This document shows, in pieces, positions 36,672 through 45,048 of a stretch of 64,000 bases of DNA; position 1 is the stretch's first letter, and each line of letters starts with the position of its first letter. Where the stretch lies: assembly GCA_902826685.1 (NCBI GenBank), contig CADEFT010000010.1:62001-126000 (forward strand), given 5' to 3'. Under the pieces are notes generated by a model that ran no database searches, was not told the origin of the DNA, and saw only the letters and a program-made list of their open reading frames with translations. The position numbers and the translations under genes were made by a program. This DNA comes from an uncultured Acidobacteriota bacterium. Lineage in GTDB: Bacteria; Acidobacteriota; Terriglobia; Bryobacterales; Bryobacteraceae.

Positions 36672-38147
36672 CTACCTCTTCCGGGAGGGGTCCCGAGTCT
36701 GCCGGTACTCACCATCGCGGCTCGAATCCAGGAACTCGACGATCACCCGCCTGCCGATCCCTTCCAGAAATTCGTACAGCCACTGCTCGGAAGGAGGCCC
36801 ACCCTGCCGTCCGGACGGATGCGACTCGATTTCATCCGGTGGACCGTACACGATATAGATCTTCCCGCGGTCCGTTTTCCAACCTTGGTGTACCGGCGAG
36901 ACGAATCGTTCGTTGGCATAGGCGATACGGCGGTAGTGCTCCTCCTGAAACTCGTTCTTCGAAGTCCCTGGCGTCGGGTCGCGCCGCAGCCAGAACTGCC
37001 CGATGAAATGCTTGCGTTCTTCATTCGTCTTCAACCCTAGGAATGCGTCGCGCTCGCCAGTCTCGATGATGTAGGTAACGTCTTCGTTCAACCACCTTAA
37101 GTAGGGATCCGGATCTCCGTCGGCTTGTGGCGCGGCGGTGCTCCGCAGTGCCGCCAGTGAAGCCAACACCACCACTACGATCACAGGCGTCACCGCCCAG
37201 CCATTGGCCGGGGCCGGCCGCGTTACCGGATGCAACAAACGCTGAATGCGTTTCATGAGACTACCTCCTGTCGCCGCGATAGCCGCGGTTTCCTTCCGAT
37301 TCAACATCGTTCCTGCGCAGCGGCTCTGTTCCAGCGCGGCCAGCGCCGACGCATACTGGTGCGCGCTGCCGCTCGAACTGGCGGCCACGGCCAAATCGTC
37401 GCAACAATGCTCCCGCTCGGCGCGAATGAGTGCCGAGATCCACCACACGGCTGGATGATAGAAGAGCAGTCCTTCGACGGCCGTTTGCAGCAGATTCACC
37501 AGATAGTCGTGCCGGCGGATGTGCGCCAGCTCATGTAGTAAGATCGCCTCGATCTGGGCGGGGGACATCGCCAACAGCAATCCGGCCGGCAAGAGGATCA
37601 CGGGCCGCAAATGTCCCACGACTACCGGGACGCTGGCCAAGCCGGACTCGACCAACTGAACCGGCGGCGACACTCGCATCCGAGTAGCGAGTTCAGCGAG
37701 TCTGGCCTTCCAAGGTCCGGGCGCATCGCACACACCTCGCCGCCGCAACCGCACTGTCCCCAACCAGCCGCTGGCCATTCGCATCTGAAAGAACACCACA
37801 CCCGCCAACCAGAAAGGCGTTAACCATGCCAGCTTGCCGCCCTCAAACAGGGCCGCCGCGGCTGGTAAGTCGGAGGAGGCATCCAAGAAAGCCAGCGGTG
37901 CCGGAATTCTTCGTGGACTCCATCCCAGCCCGTCTCCCGGCAGCCCGTGCCAGAAGGAATGCACAAAACAGAGGAGAATCGCCACTAGCGCCGCACACGC
38001 GCTGACGTATCGCGCTTGAGCGGAGCGGCGTGCGGTGATCACCGCCAAGATTGCGGCCGCAACCACTCCCTGCCACAGCGAGTGAAACAAGGCCCATCCG
38101 AGCGCCTCGCTCACCGGGGTTCGCACCCAGGTTTCGACGAACATCAT
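36672..38147 (-). CDS. BlaR1-like M56 membrane metallopeptidase fused to a GWxTD domain
   Basis: A 491-residue integral membrane protein. The M56 zinc motif H205-E206-L-A-H209 lies in ILLHELAHIRRHDY, with EREHCCDD (244-251) as the third-ligand region. Four or five membrane helices precede and follow it. After a last helix (about 319-335) comes a periplasmic GWxTD-type domain (about 347-435: LNEDVTYIIETGERDAFLGL, then FWLRRDPTPGT), with no penicillin-binding sensor domain. In BlaR1 systems the peptidase cleaves the BlaI repressor after a signal. Here the GWxTD domain probably is the sensor. It overlaps blaI by ATGA. Confidence 0.88.
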   Translation of the reverse strand: MMFVETWVRTPVSEALGWALFHSLWQGVVAAAILAVITARRSAQARYVSACAALVAILLCFVHSFWHGLPGDGLGWSPRRIPAPLAFLDASSDLPAAAALFEGGKLAWLTPFWLAGVVFFQMRMASGWLGTVRLRRRGVCDAPGPWKARLAELATRMRVSPPVQLVESGLASVPVVVGHLRPVILLPAGLLLAMSPAQIEAILLHELAHIRRHDYLVNLLQTAVEGLLFYHPAVWWISALIRAEREHCCDDLAVAASSSGSAHQYASALAALEQSRCAGTMLNRKETAAIAATGGSLMKRIQRLLHPVTRPAPANGWAVTPVIVVVVLASLAALRSTAAPQADGDPDPYLRWLNEDVTYIIETGERDAFLGLKTNEERKHFIGQFWLRRDPTPGTSKNEFQEEHYRRIAYANERFVSPVHQGWKTDRGKIYIVYGPPDEIESHPSGRQGGPPSEQWLYEFLEGIGRRVIVEFLDSSRDGEYRQTRDPSRKR

Positions 38148-38533
38148 CGGAACAGGCCCTTTTCATAGTCGTCGAGCATGCGCCTCACTTCGGCCAGCTC
38201 ACGTTTCGACGTCTTCTTTGCCGATAGCGCGCCCAGGACGAGGCTCCCGGCCGACCCCTCGAAGGCCCGCTGTAGCAGATCTCCGGCAAGCTGCCGCTGG
38301 GTCCATTCCCGCGAGCGTGCCGCTTGATAGACGTGAGAGCGCTGCGCGTCGTCACGCTGCGCGATCCCCTTGTCGGCCATTACCTGCAATTGTTTGAGCA
38401 CAGTAGTGTATTGCGTCGGCTTGCGCTCCGCAATTACTTCGTGCACCGCGCGCACGGTGCTGGGGCCTCGGCTCCACAGCACGCACAAGATCTCTAGTTC
38501 GGCATCGGTCGGTTTTGGTGGTTCGCTTGGCAT
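38144..38533 (-). CDS. BlaI/MecI/CopY-family winged-helix repressor
   Basis: A 129-residue repressor. The winged helix spans about 8-75 (DAELEILCVLWSRGPSTVRAVHEVI, then YTTVLKQLQVMADKG), and a C-terminal helix forms the dimer. Length and motifs match BlaI. It precedes the M56-GWxTD gene with a 4-bp overlap, the normal arrangement for a repressor and the peptidase that inactivates it. Two inverted repeats with TACGA half-sites cover its promoter, so it very likely represses itself and its partner. There is no room for a ribosome site and the message seems leaderless. Confidence 0.92.
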   Translation of the reverse strand: MPSEPPKPTDAELEILCVLWSRGPSTVRAVHEVIAERKPTQYTTVLKQLQVMADKGIAQRDDAQRSHVYQAARSREWTQRQLAGDLLQRAFEGSAGSLVLGALSAKKTSKRELAEVRRMLDDYEKGLFR

Positions 38534-38534
38534 G

Positions 38535-38571
38535 TACGATGATCGTACTACGAGGATCGTCGTAATTGCAA
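38535..38571 (-). promoter_or_regulatory. blaI promoter with two BlaI-type operators; leaderless start
   Basis: On the minus strand, -35 TTGCAA (38566-38571) and -10 TACGAT (38542-38547) are 18 bp apart. The -10 is half of the perfect palindrome TACGATGATCGTA (38535-38547). A second inverted repeat, TACGA-N6-TCGTA, spans 38549-38564 in the spacer. Both repeats share the TACGA half-site and overlap the polymerase contacts. The -10 ends only 8 bp from the ATG, so transcription would begin at or next to the start codon. Confidence 0.75.
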
Positions 38572-38695
38572 GCGGTAAATTGAATTGGCTGGAGTGGGCC
38601 CGGTCACCTTTCCGCTGGGTTTCCGCGTCAGGCCGTCAGAAATCGACGGGGAGGTGGCGAGTGCTTCGCGCGAAGATCGAGGCTGAACTGGCGAA

Positions 38696-39943
38696 TCACC
38701 GGCCACCCCGCAAATCCGTTCCCCGCGTTTCCGGCAACCCCGCCACCATCACCGCCGCCACCACATAGAACGCCGCGTTGATCGCCAGCGCCGGTCCCAG
38801 GCCCATCCGTCCCGCCGCCGTCCCGATCAGATAAGGAGCCACCGCGCTCACGCCGCGTCCGAAGTTGTAAGCAAAGCCCTGGCCCGCGCCGCGCACCGCC
38901 GTGGGAAACAATTCGGCCAGCATCACGCCGAACAAAGAGAAATAGCCGGTGCCGAAGAATCCGATCAGCGGCCCCATCGCCAGCAGCAGCGTCTCGGCCC
39001 GATCCGGCCACCAGCGCGGAATGAAACCATAAACCGGAGTCAACACGGCCGAGGCCAGCACATACAGCACGAACGCAGGTTTGCGGCCGAGCTTATCGCC
39101 CAGCCACCCGAAACACAGGTATCCGGCATAGGCGCCCGCCTGCATCGCGAACACCCACAGGCTCGACCGCACAATGCTCAACCCCGCGCCGCCGGTTTCC
39201 TTCGAGCCGGCCAGAAACCCCGGCAGCCAACTGAACAACCCCCAGTAAGCGAGCAGCACCGTGGTCGCAAGCGCCGTGCCGAGCACCGTGCGCCGCCGCA
39301 GTTCCCCCGCGAAAATATCCCGGAACCGGCCTTTGGTCTTGGCGCGCAGCCAAACCTCCGGCTCCTCCACCTTCGACCGGATCCACAGCGTCAGCAGCGC
39401 CGGCAGCACGCCCACAAGGAACAGCGCGCGCCAGCCCCATCGCGGCAGAATCAACGCCGAAAGCAGCGCCGCCGCCATGTATCCCAGCGCCCAGCCCGAT
39501 TGCATGAAACTTACCGCCTTGCCGCGATGCTCGGCCGGCCAGCTTTCGGCCACCAGCACCGCGCCCGCCGCCCACTCTCCGCCGAGCCCGATGCCCACCA
39601 GCATGCGCCAGAACACCAGCGACCAGAATCCGCCCGCCATCGCGCTGCCGCCAGAAGCCAGCGAGTAAATCAGCACCGTGTACATCAGCGTGCGCCGCCG
39701 CCCGATGCGATCGCACAGTACGCCGCCTGCAATGCCGCCGGCCGCCGATGCCACCATCGTCGCCGTCGTCACCAGGCCCGCTTCGGCCAGGCTCAATCCA
39801 AACTCGGCCCGAATCGGCTGCAGCGCGAACAGGTATAGCAGCACGTCCATCGCATCCAGAAGGAAGCCCAGCATCGCCGCCCATAGCGCCAGCCAGCGCG
39901 GCGTGCCGAACCCTTCCAGAAACCGGACCGGCGTCTCTGTCAT
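38696..39943 (-). CDS. MFS transporter (aromatic acid:H+ symporter / sugar porter type)
   Basis: A 415-residue major facilitator with 12 predicted helices. Helix 1 has FLLDAMDVLLYLFAL, the pattern of acid:H+ symporters. The loop 2-3 motif reads DRIGRRRT and its repeat DKLGRKPA lies between helices 8 and 9. Substrate cannot be told from sequence; carboxylates are typical. The ATG at 39943 is clear. A 162-bp region without genes separates it from the blaI start, and it is divergent from the hybrid kinase with 125 bp between. Confidence 0.85.
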   Translation of the reverse strand: MTETPVRFLEGFGTPRWLALWAAMLGFLLDAMDVLLYLFALQPIRAEFGLSLAEAGLVTTATMVASAAGGIAGGVLCDRIGRRRTLMYTVLIYSLASGGSAMAGGFWSLVFWRMLVGIGLGGEWAAGAVLVAESWPAEHRGKAVSFMQSGWALGYMAAALLSALILPRWGWRALFLVGVLPALLTLWIRSKVEEPEVWLRAKTKGRFRDIFAGELRRRTVLGTALATTVLLAYWGLFSWLPGFLAGSKETGGAGLSIVRSSLWVFAMQAGAYAGYLCFGWLGDKLGRKPAFVLYVLASAVLTPVYGFIPRWWPDRAETLLLAMGPLIGFFGTGYFSLFGVMLAELFPTAVRGAGQGFAYNFGRGVSAVAPYLIGTAAGRMGLGPALAINAAFYVVAAVMVAGLPETRGTDLRGGR

Positions 39944-40068
39944 GAATCGCCTCAGTATACTCGTGTTCCACTTCGACCCATCATTTGCGCTGCCGGATCC
40001 CCCCGTCTTTGCCCTAAAGATTTCGAGTACGGGTGAGAAGATTGAGTTGCACCTCAGGAGTACTAAGC

Positions 40069-43000
40069 GTGGGTCGCGCGGTCCTACTTGTCAGCTTTTT
40101 CTCGATTTCTGTGTGTTTCGGCCTCGATTCCCGGAAGTCGGTCAGCCAATACGTGACCAACCTTTGGACCAATGAGCACGGCCTGCCACATTCCTATGTT
40201 TGGACGGTTACCCAGTCCGCCGAGGGCTATCTCTGGGTGGGCACCGCCGACGGTCTCGCCCGCTTCGATGGCGTGCGGTTTACCAGCTATCCGCTCGAAC
40301 ATTCCAAGCTCCGTACCAGCCAGGTGATGGCGCTGGCACCCGGCCGCGACGGTGTCCTTTGGATCGGCTCCGCCAACGGGCTCGGCCGTCTCAAGGACGG
40401 TGAGCTCACCACTTACGGCAAGGAAGATGGCTTGTGGGCCCCGGCGGTCACGGCGTTGCGCCAGGAAAGCGACGGCACGCTATGGGCCGGCACGCTCGAT
40501 GGCGCGATCTTCCGGTATTCCAACTCCCGGTTCACCGCCTATGGCGAGAAAGAAGGATTGCCGCGCGGCCGCATCTATCAATTCGCCAGGGACGCCTCGG
40601 GCGATCTCTGGGCCGCTGGAGCCAAGGGCCTCGCCCGCTATCACAAGGGACGCTGGCGGATGCTCGGCCTCGCCGACGGGATTCCGGGCGCTCACGTCAC
40701 TTCCGTTCTTGCCGGTCGTGATGGCGCGCTCTGGATAGGCACGCTCGAAGCGGGCCTGGTTCGCCTCCGTGGCGATCAGCGAACCTACTGGAAACGCGCA
40801 AGCGCCCATCCGTTGCCGTCCGATTCGGTGCGCAGCCTTCTCGAGGATCGCGACGGCAATATCTGGGCCGGTCTCTCCGACGGTACCGTGGTCCGCATTC
40901 GCGCGGGTGCGGTCAACGGCGTTCTGCCTCCCTCGAACCTTTCGTCGGTGGCCGGCTTCGGCGCGCTTTTCGAGGATGCCGAGGGCAGCATCTGGGCCGC
41001 GATTCAGGGCGCGGGCCTGATGCAGATTTACGATGGCAAGTTCTATAACTACGGCCGCGCGGAAGGCTTGGACGCCACGTCGGTGCTCAGCCTGGCCGAG
41101 GATCGCTCCGGCGCGATCTGGATGGGCACCGGCGGCCAGGGCCTGGCACGCTATTCCGATGGCCGGTTCGACCGCATCCAACTGGCGCGTGCCGATTCGC
41201 CCGGAAACAAAGTCTACTCCGTGCTCGAAGCCAACGACGGGTCGCTCTGGATTGGCACCGGCACCGGCTTGATGATCCGCAAAGGCGGAAGAACCAAACC
41301 GGTTGCGCCGCCGCTCGGCGTTCCCGTCGTCGCCCTCGCCCAGGATCCGAGCGGCGTCATCTGGGCCGGCACCTACGGCAAAGGGCTATGGCGTTACCAC
41401 CGCGGAAGGCTCAGCGAAGTCGGCCGCCGCAACGACCTGCCTTCCGAGTACATCACCGCCATGCAGTTGACGCGCGACGGATCGGTATGGGCCGGTACCC
41501 TCAACGGCTTGGCCCGCTACCGGCCGGGGCGCTACGTCATCTTCACCAGCGCCGACGGCTTGCTCAACAACCGCATCAACGCCCTGCATGAGGATCGCGA
41601 CGGGGCGCTGTGGATCGGCAGCCTTTCGGGCGGCCTCAACCGCTTCCACCGCGACGTTTTCACTTCCTACGCGCCCGCCGACGGCCTCTGCTTTGCCAAC
41701 GTCAGCGGCATCGTCGAGGATTCGAACCGCGACCTGTGGCTTTCCTCCTCGCAGGGGCTGTGCCGCCTCACCCGCGCCGATCTCGATGGCTTCGCCGATC
41801 TGCGCATCCGCTCCATCGCCGCCCGCCGCTTCGGTGTCGCCGACGGTCTGCGTACCACCGAACTGAGCAACGGCGGTTCCGTCACCTCCCTTCGTGCCCG
41901 CGACGGCAGGCTGTGGTTTGCGTCGCTTCGCGGCGCCACCGCCATCGATCCCGCCAATCTGCGGGCGAATCTCCTGCCTCCGCCCGTGGTCGTGGAAGAG
42001 ACTCTGTACGACAGGCATCCGCTTAAGCCTTCCGGCGGCGAGCCTCCCGGCGCCGGTCCCGGTGACGGCCATCTGGAAATCCGCTACACCGCCAACAGCT
42101 TTCTCTCCTCTAATAAGATCCGGTTCCGGTACCGGCTGGAGGGAGCCGATCCGAATTGGGTGGCCGCCGGCGAGCGGCGCAGCGCGTTCTATACCAACCT
42201 GGCGCCGGGGCGCTACCGCTTCCAGGTCCGCGCCGTGAACGCCGATGGCACCGCTTCCTCGGCGCCCGCTTCCACCGAGTTCTCGATCCGCCCGCACTTT
42301 TACCAGACAGCCTGGTTCGCCTGCCTTTGCACGCTCGCACTGCTCGCCGCCGGACATCGTATCTACCGCTTGCGCCTGGCCTCCCTCAGCCGCCGCACTA
42401 CCGACCTCGAAGGCGCCGTCGCCAGCCGCACCCGCGATCTCATCACGGCCATGAACGCCCTCAATCAGGCCAACGCCCAGCTCAACGGCGCCAAGGAAGC
42501 GGCCGAAAGCGCCGTGCGCGCCAAAAGCGATTTCCTCGCCAACATGAGCCACGAGATTCGCACGCCCATGAACGCCGTGGTGGGCATGACCAGTCTGCTG
42601 CTCGACATGGATCTGCCTTCGGGCGCCCGCGACTACGTACAGACCATCCGCACCTCCGGCGACGCGCTGCTTGAAATCATCAACGACATCCTCGACTTCA
42701 GCAAGATCGATTCCGGCCAGATGCGCGTCGAGCGCCAGCCGTACCACGTCCGGCGCTGCGTCGAAGAGGCGCTCGATCTGCTCGCTCCGCAAGCCGCGCT
42801 CAAGGGACTCGAACTCGCCGCCTGGGTTGAGCCCGATGTCCCTGAAATCATCGCCGGCGACCTGGTCCGCCTGCGCCAGATCCTGGTCAATCTCATCGGA
42901 AACTCGATCAAGTTCACGCGCGCCGGCGAGGTCGTGCTCACCGTGGAACGAACCCGCTCGGATGGCGCCACCGCCTGGCTCCGCTTCGCCGTGCGCGATA

Positions 43001-44055
43001 CCGGCATCGGCATTCCCAGCGACCGCATCGACCGGCTCTTCAAAGTCTTCAGCCAGGTAGATGCCTCCACCACGCGCGAGTTCGGAGGCACGGGCCTCGG
43101 CCTGGCGATTTCGCAGCAGCTTTGCACCATGATGGGCGGCGAAATTCGCGTCGAGAGCGAACCCGGCCGGGGCAGCACGTTCCACTTCACCATTCCGGCC
43201 GAGCAACTGGAACGCGCCGGCCTGCCCGGCCCTTCGCCGCTGGCCGGCAAACGGATCCTGATCGTCGACGACAACGCCACGTCCCGCGATTACCTGATGC
43301 GGCTCTGCTGTCTCTGGAACTGCGAGCCCGTCGCCGCCGACCCGCCCGCCAGCGCCTTCGACCTCGTCCCCACCCAACCGTTCGATCTCGCCATTATCGA
43401 CCGGAAAATGCCCGGCGCCGATGGCTTCGTCACCGCCCGCCACCTCCACTCGGCGACCGGCGGTGCGCTGCCGATGATCCTGCTTACCTTGAGCGCCGCC
43501 GAATCGCAGGAAACCTCCGCAAAGCGCCCCAATCCGTTTGCCGGCTTCGTCGCCAAGCCCATCAAACCTTCGCAGCTCTACGAAACGATTCAGGACGCCG
43601 CCGCCGGCAAACTCACCCGCCCGGCCCATCCCGCGCCGCCCCCCAAACCCGCTCTCGCCGAGCGGCTTCCCCTGCGCATCCTGCTCGCCGAGGACAACCT
43701 CGTCAACCAGAAGGTGGCAATCCGGCTGCTCGAAAAACTCGGCTATCGGGCCGACGTCGCCGCCAATGGCGTCGAAGTCCTGGAATCGCTGCGCCGCCAG
43801 CCTTACGCCGTCGTGCTGCTCGATATCCAGATGCCGGAGATGGACGGCCTTGAAGCCGCCCGCCGCATTCAGACCGAGTGGCCCGTCTTTCGTCCCCGCC
43901 TGATCGCCCTTACCGCCCGCGCCATGAAAGGCGATCGCGAAGAGTGCTTCGAAGCCGGCATCGACGATTACGTCAGCAAGCCGGTCAACCTCGACTCGCT
44001 CGAAACCGCGCTCGCCGCCTGTGAGACCCGCCGCGCCTCCACCGCATCCGTGTAA
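40069..44055 (+). CDS. Hybrid two-component sensor: beta-propeller, Y_Y_Y, histidine kinase, two receivers
   Basis: A 1328-residue hybrid kinase. After a signal peptide come about 14 reg_prop beta-propeller repeats (WVGTADGLARF-type, about 30-660), a Y_Y_Y domain (about 669-744), a single membrane helix (about 745-765) and a coiled coil. HisKA follows with phospho-His828 (NMSHEIRTPMN), then a HATPase domain with an intact DTGIGI and GTGLGLAI. Receiver 1 has Asp1111 (IIDRKMPG) and receiver 2 Asp1252 (LLDIQMPEMDG). There is no AraC output domain. The GTG at 40069 has AGGAG eight bases upstream and is preferred over GTG at 40033. It likely senses a periplasmic carbohydrate. Confidence 0.92.
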   Translation: MGRAVLLVSFFSISVCFGLDSRKSVSQYVTNLWTNEHGLPHSYVWTVTQSAEGYLWVGTADGLARFDGVRFTSYPLEHSKLRTSQVMALAPGRDGVLWIGSANGLGRLKDGELTTYGKEDGLWAPAVTALRQESDGTLWAGTLDGAIFRYSNSRFTAYGEKEGLPRGRIYQFARDASGDLWAAGAKGLARYHKGRWRMLGLADGIPGAHVTSVLAGRDGALWIGTLEAGLVRLRGDQRTYWKRASAHPLPSDSVRSLLEDRDGNIWAGLSDGTVVRIRAGAVNGVLPPSNLSSVAGFGALFEDAEGSIWAAIQGAGLMQIYDGKFYNYGRAEGLDATSVLSLAEDRSGAIWMGTGGQGLARYSDGRFDRIQLARADSPGNKVYSVLEANDGSLWIGTGTGLMIRKGGRTKPVAPPLGVPVVALAQDPSGVIWAGTYGKGLWRYHRGRLSEVGRRNDLPSEYITAMQLTRDGSVWAGTLNGLARYRPGRYVIFTSADGLLNNRINALHEDRDGALWIGSLSGGLNRFHRDVFTSYAPADGLCFANVSGIVEDSNRDLWLSSSQGLCRLTRADLDGFADLRIRSIAARRFGVADGLRTTELSNGGSVTSLRARDGRLWFASLRGATAIDPANLRANLLPPPVVVEETLYDRHPLKPSGGEPPGAGPGDGHLEIRYTANSFLSSNKIRFRYRLEGADPNWVAAGERRSAFYTNLAPGRYRFQVRAVNADGTASSAPASTEFSIRPHFYQTAWFACLCTLALLAAGHRIYRLRLASLSRRTTDLEGAVASRTRDLITAMNALNQANAQLNGAKEAAESAVRAKSDFLANMSHEIRTPMNAVVGMTSLLLDMDLPSGARDYVQTIRTSGDALLEIINDILDFSKIDSGQMRVERQPYHVRRCVEEALDLLAPQAALKGLELAAWVEPDVPEIIAGDLVRLRQILVNLIGNSIKFTRAGEVVLTVERTRSDGATAWLRFAVRDTGIGIPSDRIDRLFKVFSQVDASTTREFGGTGLGLAISQQLCTMMGGEIRVESEPGRGSTFHFTIPAEQLERAGLPGPSPLAGKRILIVDDNATSRDYLMRLCCLWNCEPVAADPPASAFDLVPTQPFDLAIIDRKMPGADGFVTARHLHSATGGALPMILLTLSAAESQETSAKRPNPFAGFVAKPIKPSQLYETIQDAAAGKLTRPAHPAPPPKPALAERLPLRILLAEDNLVNQKVAIRLLEKLGYRADVAANGVEVLESLRRQPYAVVLLDIQMPEMDGLEAARRIQTEWPVFRPRLIALTARAMKGDREECFEAGIDDYVSKPVNLDSLETALAACETRRASTASV

Positions 44056-44120
44056 AGCATTGTAAACACCGCAACGGGAACGCCCTGAGCTGCGTTACAA
44101 CTGGTAGGAGGATGGCTCCC

Positions 44121-45041
44121 ATGGTCTCAAAGTCATCGTTAATCGGGTTCGGGGCAGGTGCGTTGCTCGCTGGCGGCATCGCCTTCTTCAGCTTGGACAG
44201 GCAGCCCGCTCCCGTCGCGGAACCGCCCCGCCAGGCGCCGCTGGTCGAATCCTCCTCCACCGTTGTGGAGCCGGCCCATTCGCCGCTGCCGGACCCGGTG
44301 GCACCCGCCGCGCCCAAAGCCCTCAACCGCGCCAGGCCCGTGGCCAAAGCGTCCGTCCGTCCAACCACCGTAGCTCCTCAGGAGCCGGTGGCCATACCCG
44401 CCGTTGCCGCCCCGGCGCCGCCGAAAGCCGTCGAGCCCGCTCCGCCGCCTCCGGCGCCAGTGGTCGCGGCCGCGCCCGATCCGCCGAAGAAAGCGGCGCC
44501 CGCGCCTCCGCCTCCTCCCAACACCGTCACGATTTCCGCCGGTACCAACCTGTCCATTCGCCTCAACGACAGCCTCGCTTCGGATGTGGTGCAGCAGGGC
44601 CAGACCTTCCATGCCACGCTCGACCAGCCGCTGGTGGTTGGTGATTTCGTGATCGCCGAACGCGGCGCGCGCGTCGATGGACGCGTGATCGATGTGGTCG
44701 AATCCGGCCGGGTAAAGGGCGTTGCCAGCCTGTCCCTGGAACTGACCCATCTTCGTACGTCCGATGGCCAGCGTGTTGCCGTCAACACGGCCGCCGTCGA
44801 GCGGACGGCTGAGAAGAATACCAAGTCCGATGCGACCAAGGTTGCTGTCGGTGCCGGCGTAGGAGCCGCGCTCGGCGCCATCTTCGGCGGAGGCAAGGGC
44901 GCCGCGATCGGATCTGCCGCCGGTGGCGGAGCCGGAGCGGGGACGGTTCTCGCCACACGCGGTAAGCCCGTGGTGCTGCCCGCAGAAACGCGCCTCTCGT
45001 TCGCCTTGCGCGCGCCGGTCACGGTTACCGAAAAAAAGTGA
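44121..45041 (+). CDS. Membrane-anchored Pro/Ala-rich protein with a glycine-zipper segment
   Basis: A 306-residue protein I cannot assign to a family. It has an N-terminal membrane anchor (LIGFGAGALLAGGIAFF), a long Pro/Ala/Val-rich linker (about 25-140), a compact beta domain (about 140-225: ISAGTNLSIRLNDSLASDVV, then QTFHATLDQPLVVGDFVI), and a glycine-zipper (GVGAALGAIFGGGKGAAIG). The beta domain resembles the C-terminal part of TrbI/VirB10-like proteins, only weakly. The ATG at 44121 has AGGAGG nine bases upstream; the ATG at 44112 abuts it directly and is less likely. A periplasm-spanning envelope role is plausible. Confidence 0.7.
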   Translation: MVSKSSLIGFGAGALLAGGIAFFSLDRQPAPVAEPPRQAPLVESSSTVVEPAHSPLPDPVAPAAPKALNRARPVAKASVRPTTVAPQEPVAIPAVAAPAPPKAVEPAPPPPAPVVAAAPDPPKKAAPAPPPPPNTVTISAGTNLSIRLNDSLASDVVQQGQTFHATLDQPLVVGDFVIAERGARVDGRVIDVVESGRVKGVASLSLELTHLRTSDGQRVAVNTAAVERTAEKNTKSDATKVAVGAGVGAALGAIFGGGKGAAIGSAAGGGAGAGTVLATRGKPVVLPAETRLSFALRAPVTVTEKK

Positions 45042-45048
45042 CGGTCCC

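Noticed and set aside
41386..43629. Long minus-strand open frame opposite the hybrid kinase
   Set aside because: Gly/Ala/Asp/Val-rich antisense shadow of the kinase coding sequence.
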